Below are positions 19,649 to 31,916 of a DNA stretch of 64,000 nucleotides, in pieces (positions within the stretch are counted from its first letter, which is position 1; each line of letters starts with the position of its first letter). Origin of the DNA: Stutzerimonas degradans (GTDB taxonomy: Bacteria; Pseudomonadota; Gammaproteobacteria; Pseudomonadales; Pseudomonadaceae); assembly GCF_024448505.1 (NCBI RefSeq), contig NZ_JAMOHV010000001.1:124001-188000 (forward strand), read 5' to 3'. Under the pieces are notes generated by a model that was given only the letters and a program-made list of their open reading frames with translations, made no database searches and was not told the origin of the DNA. The translations under genes and the position numbers were made by a program.

Positions 19649-20257
19649 TTGCAGTTTTCGACTCTCATCGATGACCTGGCCGTGCGTGGCTGGTCGGTAC
19701 AGCGTGCGTTCATCCCAGGCCATGACTCCCTCCGCCTCGCCGAAGAGTGTCGCCGCCGCGAGGCGGAGGGTGTCATGGTGCCAGCCGCGATCGGACGCGG
19801 CGGAAGCCAGGCGGTGCATGAAGGCATACGCAGCGACCGCATTCTCTGGCTGGAATCCGGCCAGTCGGCCGCCAGCGATCTCTACCTGCAGCTGATGGAT
19901 GCGCTGCGCGAGCAGCTCAACCGCGAGCTGTACCTCGGCCTGGAGGAGTTCGAGTGTCACTTCGCTTTCTATCCGCCGGGCGCGTTCTACAAGACGCATC
20001 TCGACCGTTTTCGCGACGATGACAGCCGCAGCGTGACCGCCGTGCTCTATCTCAATCCGGACTGGCAGCCCGATCACGGCGGCGCCCTGCGCCTGTATCT
20101 GGCCGACGGTGAGAGCCTCGATGTCGCCCCGGATGCAGGCACCCTGGTGGTGTTCATGGCCGGCGAGTTCCCGCATGAAGTGCTGCCGACGCAGGTCGAC
20201 CGCCTGTCGGTCACTGGCTGGTTCCGTCGCCGCGCCGCGCTGCCGCTGTCGGCCTGA
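19649..20257 (+). CDS. 2-oxoglutarate/Fe(II)-dependent oxygenase (prolyl 4-hydroxylase-like)
   Basis: This 202-residue protein has the double-stranded beta-helix iron site: His117 and Asp119 in KTHLDRF, His176 in EFPHEVLP, and the 2-oxoglutarate-binding Arg185 in DRLSVTGWF. Relatives hydroxylate prolyl or other protein residues, for example on EF-Tu, but the substrate here is unknown. The start is a TTG at 19649, supported by GGAG 8 nt upstream. No in-frame ATG lies nearby. It appears monocistronic and faces the terminator of the dct operon. Confidence 0.82.
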   Translation: MQFSTLIDDLAVRGWSVQRAFIPGHDSLRLAEECRRREAEGVMVPAAIGRGGSQAVHEGIRSDRILWLESGQSAASDLYLQLMDALREQLNRELYLGLEEFECHFAFYPPGAFYKTHLDRFRDDDSRSVTAVLYLNPDWQPDHGGALRLYLADGESLDVAPDAGTLVVFMAGEFPHEVLPTQVDRLSVTGWFRRRAALPLSA

Positions 20258-20262
20258 ACGGC

Positions 20263-20290
20263 AAAAAAAAGCCCGGCACTAAGGCCGGGC
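20263..20290 (-). terminator. Rho-independent terminator of the dctPQM operon
   Basis: GCCCGGC (20271-20277) pairs with GCCGGGC (20284-20290) around a 6-nt loop. On the minus strand the stem is followed directly by eight T residues (A-run 20263-20270). It lies 28 nt after the dctM stop. A shorter A-run on the other side (20291-20296) gives only weak rightward potential. Confidence 0.9.
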
Positions 20291-20317
20291 AAAAAAGGAA
20301 AGCAGAGAGGTCGAACG

Positions 20318-21598
20318 CTACATGCCCAGGGCTTCGGGCAGCGCCAGGGAAATCCACGGCACGTAGGTGATGATCACCAGGAAGCTCAGCAGCATCATCA
20401 GCCACGGCATGGCGGCGCGGATCACCTGGGTGACGGTCATGCCGGTCACTGCCGAGGTGACGAACAGGTTCAGGCCCACCGGCGGCGTGATCAGGCCAAT
20501 CTCCATGTTCACCACCATGATCACACCCAGGTGGATCGGGTCGATGCCCAGCTGCACGGCGATCGGGAAGAGGATCGGGGCGAGGATCAGGATGATCGCC
20601 GACGGCTCCATGAAGGCACCGGCCACCAGCAACACGATGTTCACCACCAGCAGGAACATCCACGGCTGCAGGCCGGCTTCCAGCACCCAGGCGGTGATGG
20701 TCTGCGGGATCTGCTCGGTGGTCAGCACGTGGGCGAACAGCATGGCGTTGGCGATGATGAACATCAGCATGATGCTCAGCTTGGCCGACTCCAGGATCAC
20801 CTTCGGGCATTCGCGGATGGTCATGTCCTTGTAGACGAACAGCGCGACGAAGCCTGAGTACACCGCTGCCACGGCGGCCGCTTCGGTCGGGGTGAACATG
20901 CCCGAATAGATGCCGCCGAGGATGATCACCATCAGCAGCAGGCCCCAGATCGCCTTGCGTGCAGAGGACAGCCACTCGCGGAAGGTCGCGCGCGGCAGCG
21001 CCGGCAGGTTCTTCTTCACCGCGATGATGTAGATCGCCACCATCAGTACCGTGCCGAGCAGCAGGCCCGGCACCACGCCGGCCATGAACAGCTTGCCGAC
21101 CGAGGTTTCGGTCGCGGCGGCATAGACCACCATCACCACCGACGGCGGGATGAGGATGCCCAGCGTACCGGCGTTACAGACGATGCCCGCGCCGAAGGCC
21201 TGCGGGTAGCCGGAGCGCACCATGCCGGCGATGGCAATGGAGCCGACCGCGGCCACGGTGGCCGGCGAGGAGCCGGACAGTGCGGCGAACAGCATGCACG
21301 CCAGGACCGCGCCGATGGCCAGGCCGCCACGGATATGGCCGACACAGGCATTGGCGAAGTCGATCAGGCGGCGCGCCACGCCACCGGTGGTCATGAATGC
21401 ACCGGCAAGCAGGAAGAACGGGATCGCCAGCAGGGTGTAGTGCTCGGAGGTCTCGAACAGCTTGATCGCCAGCGAGCGCACCGAGTCCTCGCTGAAGATC
21501 ATGATGGTCAGTGAGCCGGCCAGGCCCAGCGACACGGCGATCGGTACGCCGAGGAACATCAGCAGGAAGAGCAGGGCGAACAGAAACAGGATGGTCAT
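20318..21598 (-). CDS. dctM: C4-dicarboxylate TRAP transporter large permease, DctM
   Basis: This 426-residue protein has about 12 hydrophobic segments and matches TRAP large subunits in length. It opens with MTILFLFALLFLLMFLGVPI and contains the conserved ALSGSSPATVAAVGSIAI and PPVGLNLF segments of the family. It is the sodium-coupled membrane subunit that accepts succinate, fumarate or malate from DctP. It begins immediately after the dctQ stop with no spacer. Transcription ends at the T8 terminator. Confidence 0.92.
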   Translation of the reverse strand: MTILFLFALLFLLMFLGVPIAVSLGLAGSLTIMIFSEDSVRSLAIKLFETSEHYTLLAIPFFLLAGAFMTTGGVARRLIDFANACVGHIRGGLAIGAVLACMLFAALSGSSPATVAAVGSIAIAGMVRSGYPQAFGAGIVCNAGTLGILIPPSVVMVVYAAATETSVGKLFMAGVVPGLLLGTVLMVAIYIIAVKKNLPALPRATFREWLSSARKAIWGLLLMVIILGGIYSGMFTPTEAAAVAAVYSGFVALFVYKDMTIRECPKVILESAKLSIMLMFIIANAMLFAHVLTTEQIPQTITAWVLEAGLQPWMFLLVVNIVLLVAGAFMEPSAIILILAPILFPIAVQLGIDPIHLGVIMVVNMEIGLITPPVGLNLFVTSAVTGMTVTQVIRAAMPWLMMLLSFLVIITYVPWISLALPEALGM

Positions 21599-22228
21599 TT
21601 ACTTGTGCTCCTCGTGCTCGGTCAGTTTGACCGCATCGGCGGCTTCGTCGGCGAGCCCCAGACCGGTCTGCTGATTACGCAGGATGCGCACGAAAATCTC
21701 GGCGAAACGGATGAACATCAGCGCGAAGCCGAACGGCACGATCAGGCCGATGTGCCACTGCTTGATACCGATGTGGCCCAAGTCCTCGGCGCCGATGTTG
21801 GCGTTGAACAGGGTGTGGATCCACTCGAAGCTGGCGACGCTCAGCAGCCCGGCGTAGCCCAGGCAGATGAGGCCGGCGATGATGCCGATGATGCGCTGCA
21901 CGTGGCGCGGCGCAAGCTTGACCAGCGCATCGACGCCGATATGGCCGGCGGTGCGCACGCCATAGGCCAGGCCGAAGAAGATCAGCCAGGCGAACAGCGC
22001 CTTGGTCAGCGCGGTACTCCAGGTCATGGACTGGGCCAGGCCGATGATGAAGTCGCCGATGGCGAACCAGAAATCGGCGCTGCCCTCGAACCGATCGCCC
22101 AGGTCGTAGAACAGCGTGTAGAGGTTGTTGAGAATGACGTAGACGAACGTCACCAGTGTCATGGCCGCCAGCAGGAAAGCGATGAAGCTCTCCTCGAAGT
22201 GGTCCCAGACGCGCCGCAGGGCGTTCAT
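21599..22228 (-). CDS. dctQ: C4-dicarboxylate TRAP transporter small permease, DctQ
   Basis: This is a 209-residue protein with four predicted membrane helices, the usual DctQ topology. The start at 22228 (MNALRRVWDHFEESF) has GGGAG about 9 nt upstream. An ATG three codons earlier lies directly on the Shine-Dalgarno, and the ORF continuing to 22318 has no support. The C-terminal cytoplasmic tail is rich in Glu, Asp and His. It pairs with DctM and follows dctP across 263 nt that contain a strong hairpin. Confidence 0.9.
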   Translation of the reverse strand: MNALRRVWDHFEESFIAFLLAAMTLVTFVYVILNNLYTLFYDLGDRFEGSADFWFAIGDFIIGLAQSMTWSTALTKALFAWLIFFGLAYGVRTAGHIGVDALVKLAPRHVQRIIGIIAGLICLGYAGLLSVASFEWIHTLFNANIGAEDLGHIGIKQWHIGLIVPFGFALMFIRFAEIFVRILRNQQTGLGLADEAADAVKLTEHEEHK

Positions 22229-22458
22229 GGATGACATCTCCCGATGGACTGCAAGTTTACGGTGGGCGAACACGGAACGTGTGCCATGAACCAGCCGGGG
22301 CGGCTGGAGTAACAGCACAATGAAAACTCTTGTTGTCGCCAGAGAAGCGGTGTGGCCGGGATCGCCTGGGCCTCTGCCGTCCTGCCCTTGGTGCGGGCGT
22401 CGTCTTCGCTAGCTGCTGTGTTTTTTCACTGGGCTGTCGGTACTTCCGGAATTACAGC

Positions 22459-22483
22459 AGGGGCGGGCGGGTAGCCCGCCCCT
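22459..22483 (-). other. Stem-loop between dctP and dctQ
   Basis: AGGGGCGGGC (22459-22468) pairs perfectly with GCCCGCCCCT (22474-22483) around a 5-nt loop, starting 9 nt after the dctP stop. No T-run follows on the minus strand. It is well placed to stabilise dctP mRNA and reduce dctQM expression. The remaining 230 nt up to dctQ contain nothing else I can recognise. Confidence 0.7.
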
Positions 22484-22491
22484 GGTACAGC

Positions 22492-25208
<2,717 letters not shown>

Positions 25209-25212
<4 letters not shown>

Positions 25213-27017
25213 TGCAGATGATCCTCGGTCGGGAAGGCGGCGCCGGGTTCGGCGCTGCGCAGGAACAGGCCCAGCTGGGCGCCGCCGTCGGGGTGGTTGG
25301 CGAGGCTCAACTCGCCGCCCAGCGCGCGCACCAGCGTATCGCAGATCGCCAGGCCGAGACCGAGCCCCTGGGCGCTGGTCTTGGTGGTGAAGAAGGGCTC
25401 GCGTGCGCGGCGCAGCGCCTCGGCGGAAAACCCCGGGCCGTTGTCGCGCAGGGTCAGCAGTACGCCCTTGCCCTGCTGTTCGGCGCGCAGCCAGATGCGC
25501 CTGACCGGCGGGCGCTCGGCGAGGGCGTCGAGGGCGTTGGCCAGCAGGTTGGCGAGGATCTGCCGCAAGCGCGTCTCGCCGGCCTGTACCCACAACGTGG
25601 CTTCCGGCAGATCGCGCACCAGCTCGACGCCCATCGCCTGGCGGCGCTTGGCCAGCAGCGCCAGCGCATCGTCCAGCGCCGGCTGCAGGGCGACGCGCTC
25701 GGGCGCGTGCTGGTCGCGGCGGGCGAAGGCGCGCAGGTGCGCGATGATCGAGGCCATGCGCGCGGTCAGTTCGCTGATCAGCCTGAGGTTGTCGCGTGCC
25801 TCGGCGTTGCGCTGCTGGTCAAGCAGCACGCCGGCGTTGTCGGCGTAGCTGCGGATCGCCGCCAGCGGCTGGTTCAGCTCGTGGCTGATGCTGGCGCTCA
25901 TGGTGCCCAGTGCTGACAGCTTGCCGGCCTGCAGCAGCTCGTCCTGGGCGCGCACCAGCTCCTGCTGGGCCTGTTCGCGTTCGAGCACCTCGACCTTCAG
26001 GCGGCTGTTCAGCGCCTCGAGGTCGCGGGTGCGTTCCTGCACACGCTGCTCCAGTTCGCGGCGGGCCTGCACGTCGAGCGCCAGGCGGTCAAGAAAGTGC
26101 CGCCGGCGTTGCATCAGCAGGCCGAGCAACAGCAGCAGCGCCAGCAGGGTGGCGCCGCCGATGGCGACCACGGTGCGTACCGGCCGCTCGACCAGCGCGA
26201 TCGGCGCGAGGATGCGCACGCTCCAGCCGGTCTCTTTCAGTTCGCGGCTCTGGATCAGCCAGGCGTCGATGTTCAGCGCCAGGTCGCGCGGCTCGAGGGT
26301 GGTGTAGGGCTGGTCGAAGGCGATCTGCTCGCGCTCCTCGGCGCTCAGCGCGCGGCTGGCGCGAAAACGCCAGTCCGCGCGCGAGGTGAGGATCACCACG
26401 CCGAAGGCGTCGGTCACCATCAGCTGCTCCGGGGTGTTGCCCCACAGCGTTTCGGTGTGGTCCAGATCGACCTTGACCACCAGCACGCCGAGAATCTGGT
26501 CGCCATCTCGCACCGCCGAGCCGAAGTAATAGCCGCGCTTGCCGGAGGTGTTGCCGAGGCCGAAGAAGCGCCCCAGACGGCCTTCCATCGCTTGGCGGAA
26601 GTACGGGCGGAAGGCGAAGTTGCGCCCGATGAAGCTGTCCTCGGCGTCCCAGTTGGAGGTCGCCAGCGTGGTGCCCGCGGTATCCATCAGGTAGATCACG
26701 TCGGCCCCGGTGCGTTGCTGCAGCTGTCGCAGCAGGCGGTTGGCGCGATCACGGACCTGCGGCACTTCGGCATTGTGCAACGCCGAGCGCAGCTCCGGCA
26801 GCTCGCCGAGGATGCGCGGCAGCACCTCGTAGCGGTTGAGCGTGCCGAGCAGGTTGGCGACGTAGAGGTCGAGGGTCTGGCGATTCTGTTCGGTCAGTTC
26901 GCTGCGGTAGTAGCGGTCGGCCAGTTGCTGCAGCGGCCACAGCAGCGGCGCCAGCAGTACGGCGAGCAGCGCGAGGTTGCGCCAGCGGGGGCGATGAGTG
27001 AGTGCGGATGCGGTCAT
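25209..27017 (-). CDS. dctB: C4-dicarboxylate sensor histidine kinase, DctB
   Basis: This is a 602-residue membrane kinase. Membrane helix 1 is at about 14-30, a periplasmic double-Cache/PAS sensor covers about 40-280 (DSFIGRNFAFRPYF and SGKRGYYFGSAV are typical dicarboxylate-sensor segments), and helix 2 is at about 282-302. A coiled coil at 310-365 leads to the HisKA phospho-acceptor His379 in SASISHELNQPLAA. The ATPase domain has an N box (ANLLANALDA) and G boxes (DNGPGF, GLGLGLAI). It phosphorylates DctD. Confidence 0.92.
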
Positions 27018-27104
27018 GGGGGCGCCTGTGAGTCCGGCGCATTATGCACGTTCGGTGATGCGAGATTCAGCGCCGCGCGGTTGCCCGGTCCGTGGGCGGG
27101 GCGG

Positions 27105-28016
27105 TCAGAGGCTTTGCTGCAGCGCGGCGTGGCGCGCCAGCTGGATCGCGCAGGGGGCGTTCAGGCATTCGTGCAGGGCGCTTTCCCAGTCCGGCAGCTG
27201 CAGGTCCCAGTCCCGCTGCAGGCGCGAACAGTCGAGCCGTGAATTGAGCGGACGCTGGGCGGCGGTGGGGTAGTCGCAGGAGCGGATCGGCTCGATCCGC
27301 GCGCGCAGCGTGCCCTGGTTCTGCAGATGCTCGGCGATGCTGCAGGCGAAGCCGTACCAGGACGTCTCGCCCTCGGCGCTCAGGTGATAGAGACCTTCGA
27401 GCGGGCGCTGGCCGTCGCGCCAGCGCCGGATCATCGCCCCGGTGGTGCGGGCGATGCTGCGCGCCCAGGTCGGGGCGCCGATCTCATCGGCGACCACCGA
27501 GAGCTCGTCGCGCTCCTGCAGCAGGCGCTGCATGGTCAGTAGAAAGTTCTTGCCGTGCAGGGAATAGACCCAGCTGGTGCGCAGGATCAGCTGCTCGCCG
27601 GCCACCGCCTGGATCGCCTGTTCGCCGGCCAGCTTGCTGGCACCGTATACGCCCAGCGGGCGTGGCGGGTCCTGCTCGATGTAGGCGCCGGCTTTGCGCC
27701 CGTCGAAGACGTAATCGGTGGAGTAGTGGACCAGCGGTACGCCGAGCCGTGCCGCCTCCTCGGCGAGTACGCCAGGGCCGCGCGCGTTTACCGCGAACGC
27801 CTGTTCGCGCTCGCGTTCGGCCGGATCGACCGCGGTGTAGGCGGCGGCGTTGATGATCAGGTCGGGGCGCAGCAGGCGCACCTGTTCGCGAATCTGCGCG
27901 GGATCGGCCAGGTCGAGGACGTTGTGCCCGAGGGCGAGCACCTTGCCGTCGCCGGCCAGTTCCAGCTGCAGTTCACGGGTGAGCTGGCCGCGGCTGCCGG
28001 TGATCAGGATCTTCAT
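27105..28016 (-). CDS. rfbD: dTDP-4-dehydrorhamnose reductase, RfbD/RmlD
   Basis: This 303-residue short-chain dehydrogenase uses the [16 protein letters not shown] Rossmann start, YSTDYVFDG, and the Tyr-Lys pair in YGASKLAGE. It makes dTDP-L-rhamnose from the 4-keto sugar, the last step of the pathway. The start at 28016 overlaps the rfbC stop by 4 nt, and the ORF extending upstream is not supported. As the last rml gene, its stop is about 90 nt from the dctB start; dctB is transcribed in the same direction. Confidence 0.93.
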   Translation of the reverse strand: MKILITGSRGQLTRELQLELAGDGKVLALGHNVLDLADPAQIREQVRLLRPDLIINAAAYTAVDPAEREREQAFAVNARGPGVLAEEAARLGVPLVHYSTDYVFDGRKAGAYIEQDPPRPLGVYGASKLAGEQAIQAVAGEQLILRTSWVYSLHGKNFLLTMQRLLQERDELSVVADEIGAPTWARSIARTTGAMIRRWRDGQRPLEGLYHLSAEGETSWYGFACSIAEHLQNQGTLRARIEPIRSCDYPTAAQRPLNSRLDCSRLQRDWDLQLPDWESALHECLNAPCAIQLARHAALQQSL

Positions 28017-28558
28017 GCAAACAGCTCCGCATCGCACAGCAGCTTGCCGGCCTGATCCTTGGCGGACAGCTGCGGTGGGGTGTCGAGCGGCCAGTCGATG
28101 CCCAGCTCCGGGTCGTTCCACAACAGGCTGCGCTCATGCTCCGGCGCGTAGTAGTCGGTGGTCTTGTAGAGGAACTCGGCGCTCTCGCTGAGCACCACGA
28201 AGCCGTGTGCGAAGCCTTCGGGAATCCACAGTTGCCGCTGGTTCTGCGCGCTCAGGTGGGTGCCGAACCAGCGGCCGAAGCTCGGCGAACTCTTGCGCAG
28301 GTCGACGGCGACGTCGAATACCTCGCCGGCGACCACCCGCACCAGTTTTCCCTGCGGCTGCTGGATCTGGTAATGCAGACCACGCAGCACGCCGCGCTGG
28401 GACTTGGAGTGGTTGTCCTGAACGAACTGGCGCTTGAGCCCCGTGGCCGCCTCGAAAGCGGCCGCGTTGAAGCTTTCGTAGAAGAAACCGCGTTCGTCGC
28501 CGAAGACCTTGGGCTCGATGATCAGTACGTCGGGAATGCTGGTTTCGACGACCTTCAT
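28013..28558 (-). CDS. rfbC: dTDP-4-dehydrorhamnose 3,5-epimerase, RfbC/RmlC
   Basis: This 181-residue cupin is the usual length for RmlC. The catalytic His62 is in [10 protein letters not shown], with a tyrosine in FLYKTTDYY. It epimerises the 4-keto-6-deoxy sugar at C3 and C5. It overlaps rfbA and rfbD by 4 nt at each end, so the whole set is translationally coupled. Confidence 0.94.
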   Translation of the reverse strand: MKVVETSIPDVLIIEPKVFGDERGFFYESFNAAAFEAATGLKRQFVQDNHSKSQRGVLRGLHYQIQQPQGKLVRVVAGEVFDVAVDLRKSSPSFGRWFGTHLSAQNQRQLWIPEGFAHGFVVLSESAEFLYKTTDYYAPEHERSLLWNDPELGIDWPLDTPPQLSAKDQAGKLLCDAELFA

Positions 28559-29427
28559 GCGTCTTCACCCGCCAGCTTGAACAGGTACTGGCCATAGCCG
28601 GTCTTGCCCAGCGCATCGGCGCGGCGCAGCAGCTGCTCGCGGTCGATCCACTTGTGCTGGTAGGCGATTTCTTCCAGGCAGGCGACCTTCAGGCCCTGAC
28701 GGTGCTCGATGGTCTGCACGTACTGCGAGGCTTCCAGCAGGCTGTCGTGGGTGCCGGTGTCGAGCCAGGCGAACCCGCGGCCGAAGCGCTCGACGTTGAG
28801 GTCGCCGCGCTTGAGGTAGGCCATGTTGACGTCGGTGATTTCCAGCTCGCCGCGCGGCGAGGGCTTGATCGACTTGGCGATCTCGATCACGTCGTTGTCG
28901 TAGAAGTACAGGCCGGTCACCGCGTAGCTGGACTTCGGCTTCTTCGGCTTCTCTTCGATGGACAGCGCCTTGCCGTTCTCGTCGAAGTCGATCACGCCGA
29001 AGCGCTCCGGGTCCTTGACCCAGTAGCCGAACACCGTGGCGCCCTTTTCCTGGCGCGCGGCGCGTTGCAGCTTCTCGGTGAAGTGCTGGCCGTGGAAGAT
29101 GTTGTCGCCGAGGATCAGGCACACCGGGTCGCTGCCGATGAATTCCTCGCCGATCAGGAACGCCTGGGCCAGACCGTCCGGCGAGGGCTGCTCGGCATAT
29201 TGCAGGCGAATGCCGAACTGGCTGCCGTCACCGAGCAGGTTCTGGTACTGCGGCAGATCGTGCGGGGTGGAGATGATCAGCACGTCGCGGATGCCGGCAA
29301 GCATCAGCACCGACAGCGGGTAGTAGATCATCGGCTTGTCGTAGATCGGCAACAGCTGCTTGGACACGCCGAGGGTGATGGGGTGCAGGCGCGTGCCGGA
29401 CCCGCCGGCGAGGATGATTCCCTTCAT
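28555..29427 (-). CDS. rfbA: Glucose-1-phosphate thymidylyltransferase, RfbA/RmlA
   Basis: This 290-residue nucleotidyltransferase carries the signature [11 protein letters not shown] at 8-18, the family's nucleotide loop. [13 protein letters not shown] and the metal Asp in [10 protein letters not shown] follow. It makes dTDP-glucose from dTTP and glucose-1-phosphate and is usually feedback-inhibited by dTDP-rhamnose. The ATG at 29427 (MKGIILAGG) overlaps the rfbB stop by 4 nt; the ORF upstream of it is not coding. Confidence 0.94.
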   Translation of the reverse strand: MKGIILAGGSGTRLHPITLGVSKQLLPIYDKPMIYYPLSVLMLAGIRDVLIISTPHDLPQYQNLLGDGSQFGIRLQYAEQPSPDGLAQAFLIGEEFIGSDPVCLILGDNIFHGQHFTEKLQRAARQEKGATVFGYWVKDPERFGVIDFDENGKALSIEEKPKKPKSSYAVTGLYFYDNDVIEIAKSIKPSPRGELEITDVNMAYLKRGDLNVERFGRGFAWLDTGTHDSLLEASQYVQTIEHRQGLKVACLEEIAYQHKWIDREQLLRRADALGKTGYGQYLFKLAGEDA

Positions 29428-30497
29428 GCGATGTTCTCCAGGGCGCCGAGGCGCTCGCGTTGATAGCTGCCGTCCTGGACGCGACGGCACCATTCGAGGT
29501 TGTTCAGGTACCACTGCACGGTCTTGCGCAGGCCGCTCTGGAAGGTTTCCTGCGGCACCCAGCCGAGCTCGCGCTCGATCTTGCTGGCGTCGATGGCGTA
29601 GCGCAGGTCATGGCCTGGGCGATCCTTGACGAAGGTGATCAGGTCCTCGAAGCGTGCCACGCCGGCTGGCTTGTGCGGCGCCAGCTCTTCGAGCAGCGCG
29701 CAGATGCCGCGCACCACGTCGATGTTCTTCTGCTCGTTGTGGCCGCCGATGTTGTAGGTCTCGCCGACCTCGCCCTTGCTCACCACCGTGAGCAGCGCGC
29801 GGGCGTGATCCTCGACGAACAGCCAGTCGCGAATCTGCGCGCCGTCGCCGTAGACCGGCAGCGGCTTGCCGTCCAGCGCGTTGAGGATCACCAGCGGGAT
29901 CAGCTTCTCGGGGAAGTGGAACGGCCCGTAGTTGTTCGAGCAGTTGGTGATCAGTACCGGCAGGCCGTAGGTGCGCTGCCAGGCGCGGACCAGGTGATCG
30001 GACGCGGCCTTGCTTGCCGAATACGGCGAGCTGGGCGCGTAGGGTGTGGTCTCGGTGAACAGGTCGTCGGTGCCGTGCAGGTCGCCGTACACCTCGTCGG
30101 TGGAGATGTGGTGGAAGCGGAAGGCCTCGCGGCGTTCGGCCGGCAGGCTCTGCCAGTAGGCGCGGGCGGCTTCGAGCAGCTGATAGGTGCCGACGATGTT
30201 GGTCTGGATGAATTCGGCCGGGCCGTCGATGGAACGGTCGACGTGCGATTCGGCGGCCAGGTGCATGATGGCGTCCGGCTGGAAGTCCAGCAGCGCCTCG
30301 CTGACCCGCTCACGATCGGCGATGTCGGCCTGGAGGAACTGATAGCGCGGATGGTCTTCCACGGCGGCCAGCGACTCGAGATTGCCGGCGTAGGTCAGTT
30401 TGTCCAGGTTGAGCACGCTGTGCTCGGTATCGTGGATGAGGTGGCGAATCAGTGCCGAGCCGATGAATCCGGCCCCGCCAGTTACGAGAATGCGCAT
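29424..30497 (-). CDS. rfbB: dTDP-glucose 4,6-dehydratase, RfbB/RmlB
   Basis: This extended short-chain dehydrogenase of 357 residues has the NAD-binding TGGAGFIGS at 6-14, the TDE catalytic set at 133-135, and Tyr159/Lys163 in SPYSASKAA. It converts dTDP-glucose to the 4-keto-6-deoxy intermediate. It is the first gene of rfbB-A-C-D. The gap of 290 nt to the next gene should hold its promoter; a -10-like TATACT lies on the minus strand at 30634-30629 without a good -35. Confidence 0.94.
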   Translation of the reverse strand: MRILVTGGAGFIGSALIRHLIHDTEHSVLNLDKLTYAGNLESLAAVEDHPRYQFLQADIADRERVSEALLDFQPDAIMHLAAESHVDRSIDGPAEFIQTNIVGTYQLLEAARAYWQSLPAERREAFRFHHISTDEVYGDLHGTDDLFTETTPYAPSSPYSASKAASDHLVRAWQRTYGLPVLITNCSNNYGPFHFPEKLIPLVILNALDGKPLPVYGDGAQIRDWLFVEDHARALLTVVSKGEVGETYNIGGHNEQKNIDVVRGICALLEELAPHKPAGVARFEDLITFVKDRPGHDLRYAIDASKIERELGWVPQETFQSGLRKTVQWYLNNLEWCRRVQDGSYQRERLGALENIA

Positions 30498-30787
30498 AGT
30501 GATCGGGCTTCCTTGGCGTGCTCTGGAGCGTCAGGCTCTGAGCGTGTGTCGGCTGGATAGACCGGGCAGCGATGCAAAAATTCCCGGGGGCGCCCGGCGC
30601 CGGCCATGACCGTTTGGTTACGGTGAGGAGTATAGGGTGCTGGCCGGATGCTAGTCCGGCGGCGGGTTGCAGGTGCTGCGAGCGGACCTCCAGCCAGGCC
30701 CCGCGCGTTGTCCGAGGCGATCCGCGGGCCAGCCTTGTGTGAGCCCTGATGCCCGGCAATCGCCTGTCTGGATCAGGACGAACGGCG

Positions 30788-31915
30788 CTAGCGCAGCGAC
30801 TTGCGCAGCCGCGACAGCGCACCGACGAAGAACACCGCGCCGATCGCCGCCAGGGCCAGCAGCTGTGGCCAGACCACCGCGGCGCCGGCGCTGCGGAACA
30901 GGATGGCCTGGGCCAGCTCGACGAAGTGCGTGGTCGGGGCGAACAGCATCACCTGCTGCACCAGCTCGGGCATGCTCTCGCGCGGGGTCACCCCGCCGGA
31001 GAGGATCTGCAGCGGAATCAGCGTGAGGATCACCAGCAGCCCCAGCTGCGGCATCGAGCGCGCCACCGTGCCGAAGAAGATGCCCATCGAGGTGGCGGCG
31101 AACAGGTGCAGCGCGGCGCCGCCGGCGAACAGCAGCAGCGAGCCCTGGATCGGGATGTCCAGCCAGCCCTCGACGACGAAGCGCAGGGCGAACGCCGACG
31201 CCGCCAGCACCACCAGCCCCATCGCCCAGACCTTGCCGACCATGATCTCGAACGGCGTCACCGGCATCACCAGCAGGTGCTCGATGGTGCCGTGCTCGCG
31301 CTCGCGGATCAGCGCGGCGCCGGTGAGGATGATCGCCAGCATGGTGATCTGGTTGATTACCTCGTTCACCGCGCCGAACCAGGCGCGGCTGAGGTTGGGG
31401 TTGAACGCCGTGCGCACCACCGCCTCGACCGGCAGCGCTTCGCCGCCGCGGTAGCGCCGGACGAACTCGCCGGTCTCGCTGGCGATGATCTGCTGGATGT
31501 GTCCGGCACCGGTGAACGCCTGGCTGACCTGGGTGGCATCGACGTTGAGCTGGATGCTCGGCTGGCGCCCGGCGAGCAGGTCTTCCTGGAAGCCCGGCGG
31601 AATGTTCAGGGTGAAGGTGTAGAGGCCGGCGTCCATGCCGCTGTCCATCTGCGCCAGATCGATGGCCTTGGGCTGGATGAAATACGGCAGCTGGAAGGCG
31701 TTGATGATGCGCAGCGAGGCCTGCGAGCGGTCCTCGTCGACCACCGCGATGCTCGCCCGGTGCGGCGCTTCCGGCACCGCGGTGGCGCCTTCGTAGATGG
31801 CCACGGTGAACGAATAGATGATCAGCACCAGCATCGCCGGGTCGCGGTAGAGGCTGCGCAGCTCCTTGAGGCCGAGCTGGAGGATGTTGCTGAGCTTGCG
31901 TGCGGTGTGGCCCAT
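30788..31915 (-). CDS. ABC-2 type permease (YhhJ/YbhR-like)
   Basis: This is a 375-residue membrane protein. It has one N-terminal helix (MLVLIIYSFTVAIYEG, about residues 29-45), a large extracytoplasmic domain of about 130 residues, and five further helices. FEIMVGKVWAMGLVVL and GTIEHLLVMPVTP are typical ABC-2 exporter segments. It is the third part of an exporter with the HlyD protein and the RbbA-type ATPase-permease upstream. It starts 1 nt after the rbbA-like stop. The module corresponds to the yhiI-yhiH-yhhJ arrangement; the exported substrate is unknown. Confidence 0.85.
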   Translation of the reverse strand: MGHTARKLSNILQLGLKELRSLYRDPAMLVLIIYSFTVAIYEGATAVPEAPHRASIAVVDEDRSQASLRIINAFQLPYFIQPKAIDLAQMDSGMDAGLYTFTLNIPPGFQEDLLAGRQPSIQLNVDATQVSQAFTGAGHIQQIIASETGEFVRRYRGGEALPVEAVVRTAFNPNLSRAWFGAVNEVINQITMLAIILTGAALIREREHGTIEHLLVMPVTPFEIMVGKVWAMGLVVLAASAFALRFVVEGWLDIPIQGSLLLFAGGAALHLFAATSMGIFFGTVARSMPQLGLLVILTLIPLQILSGGVTPRESMPELVQQVMLFAPTTHFVELAQAILFRSAGAAVVWPQLLALAAIGAVFFVGALSRLRKSLR

Positions 31916-31916
31916 G

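Noticed and set aside
22229..22318. N-terminal extension of DctQ
   Set aside because: GGGAG is placed for the ATG at 22228; upstream residues do not look like a DctQ N-terminus.
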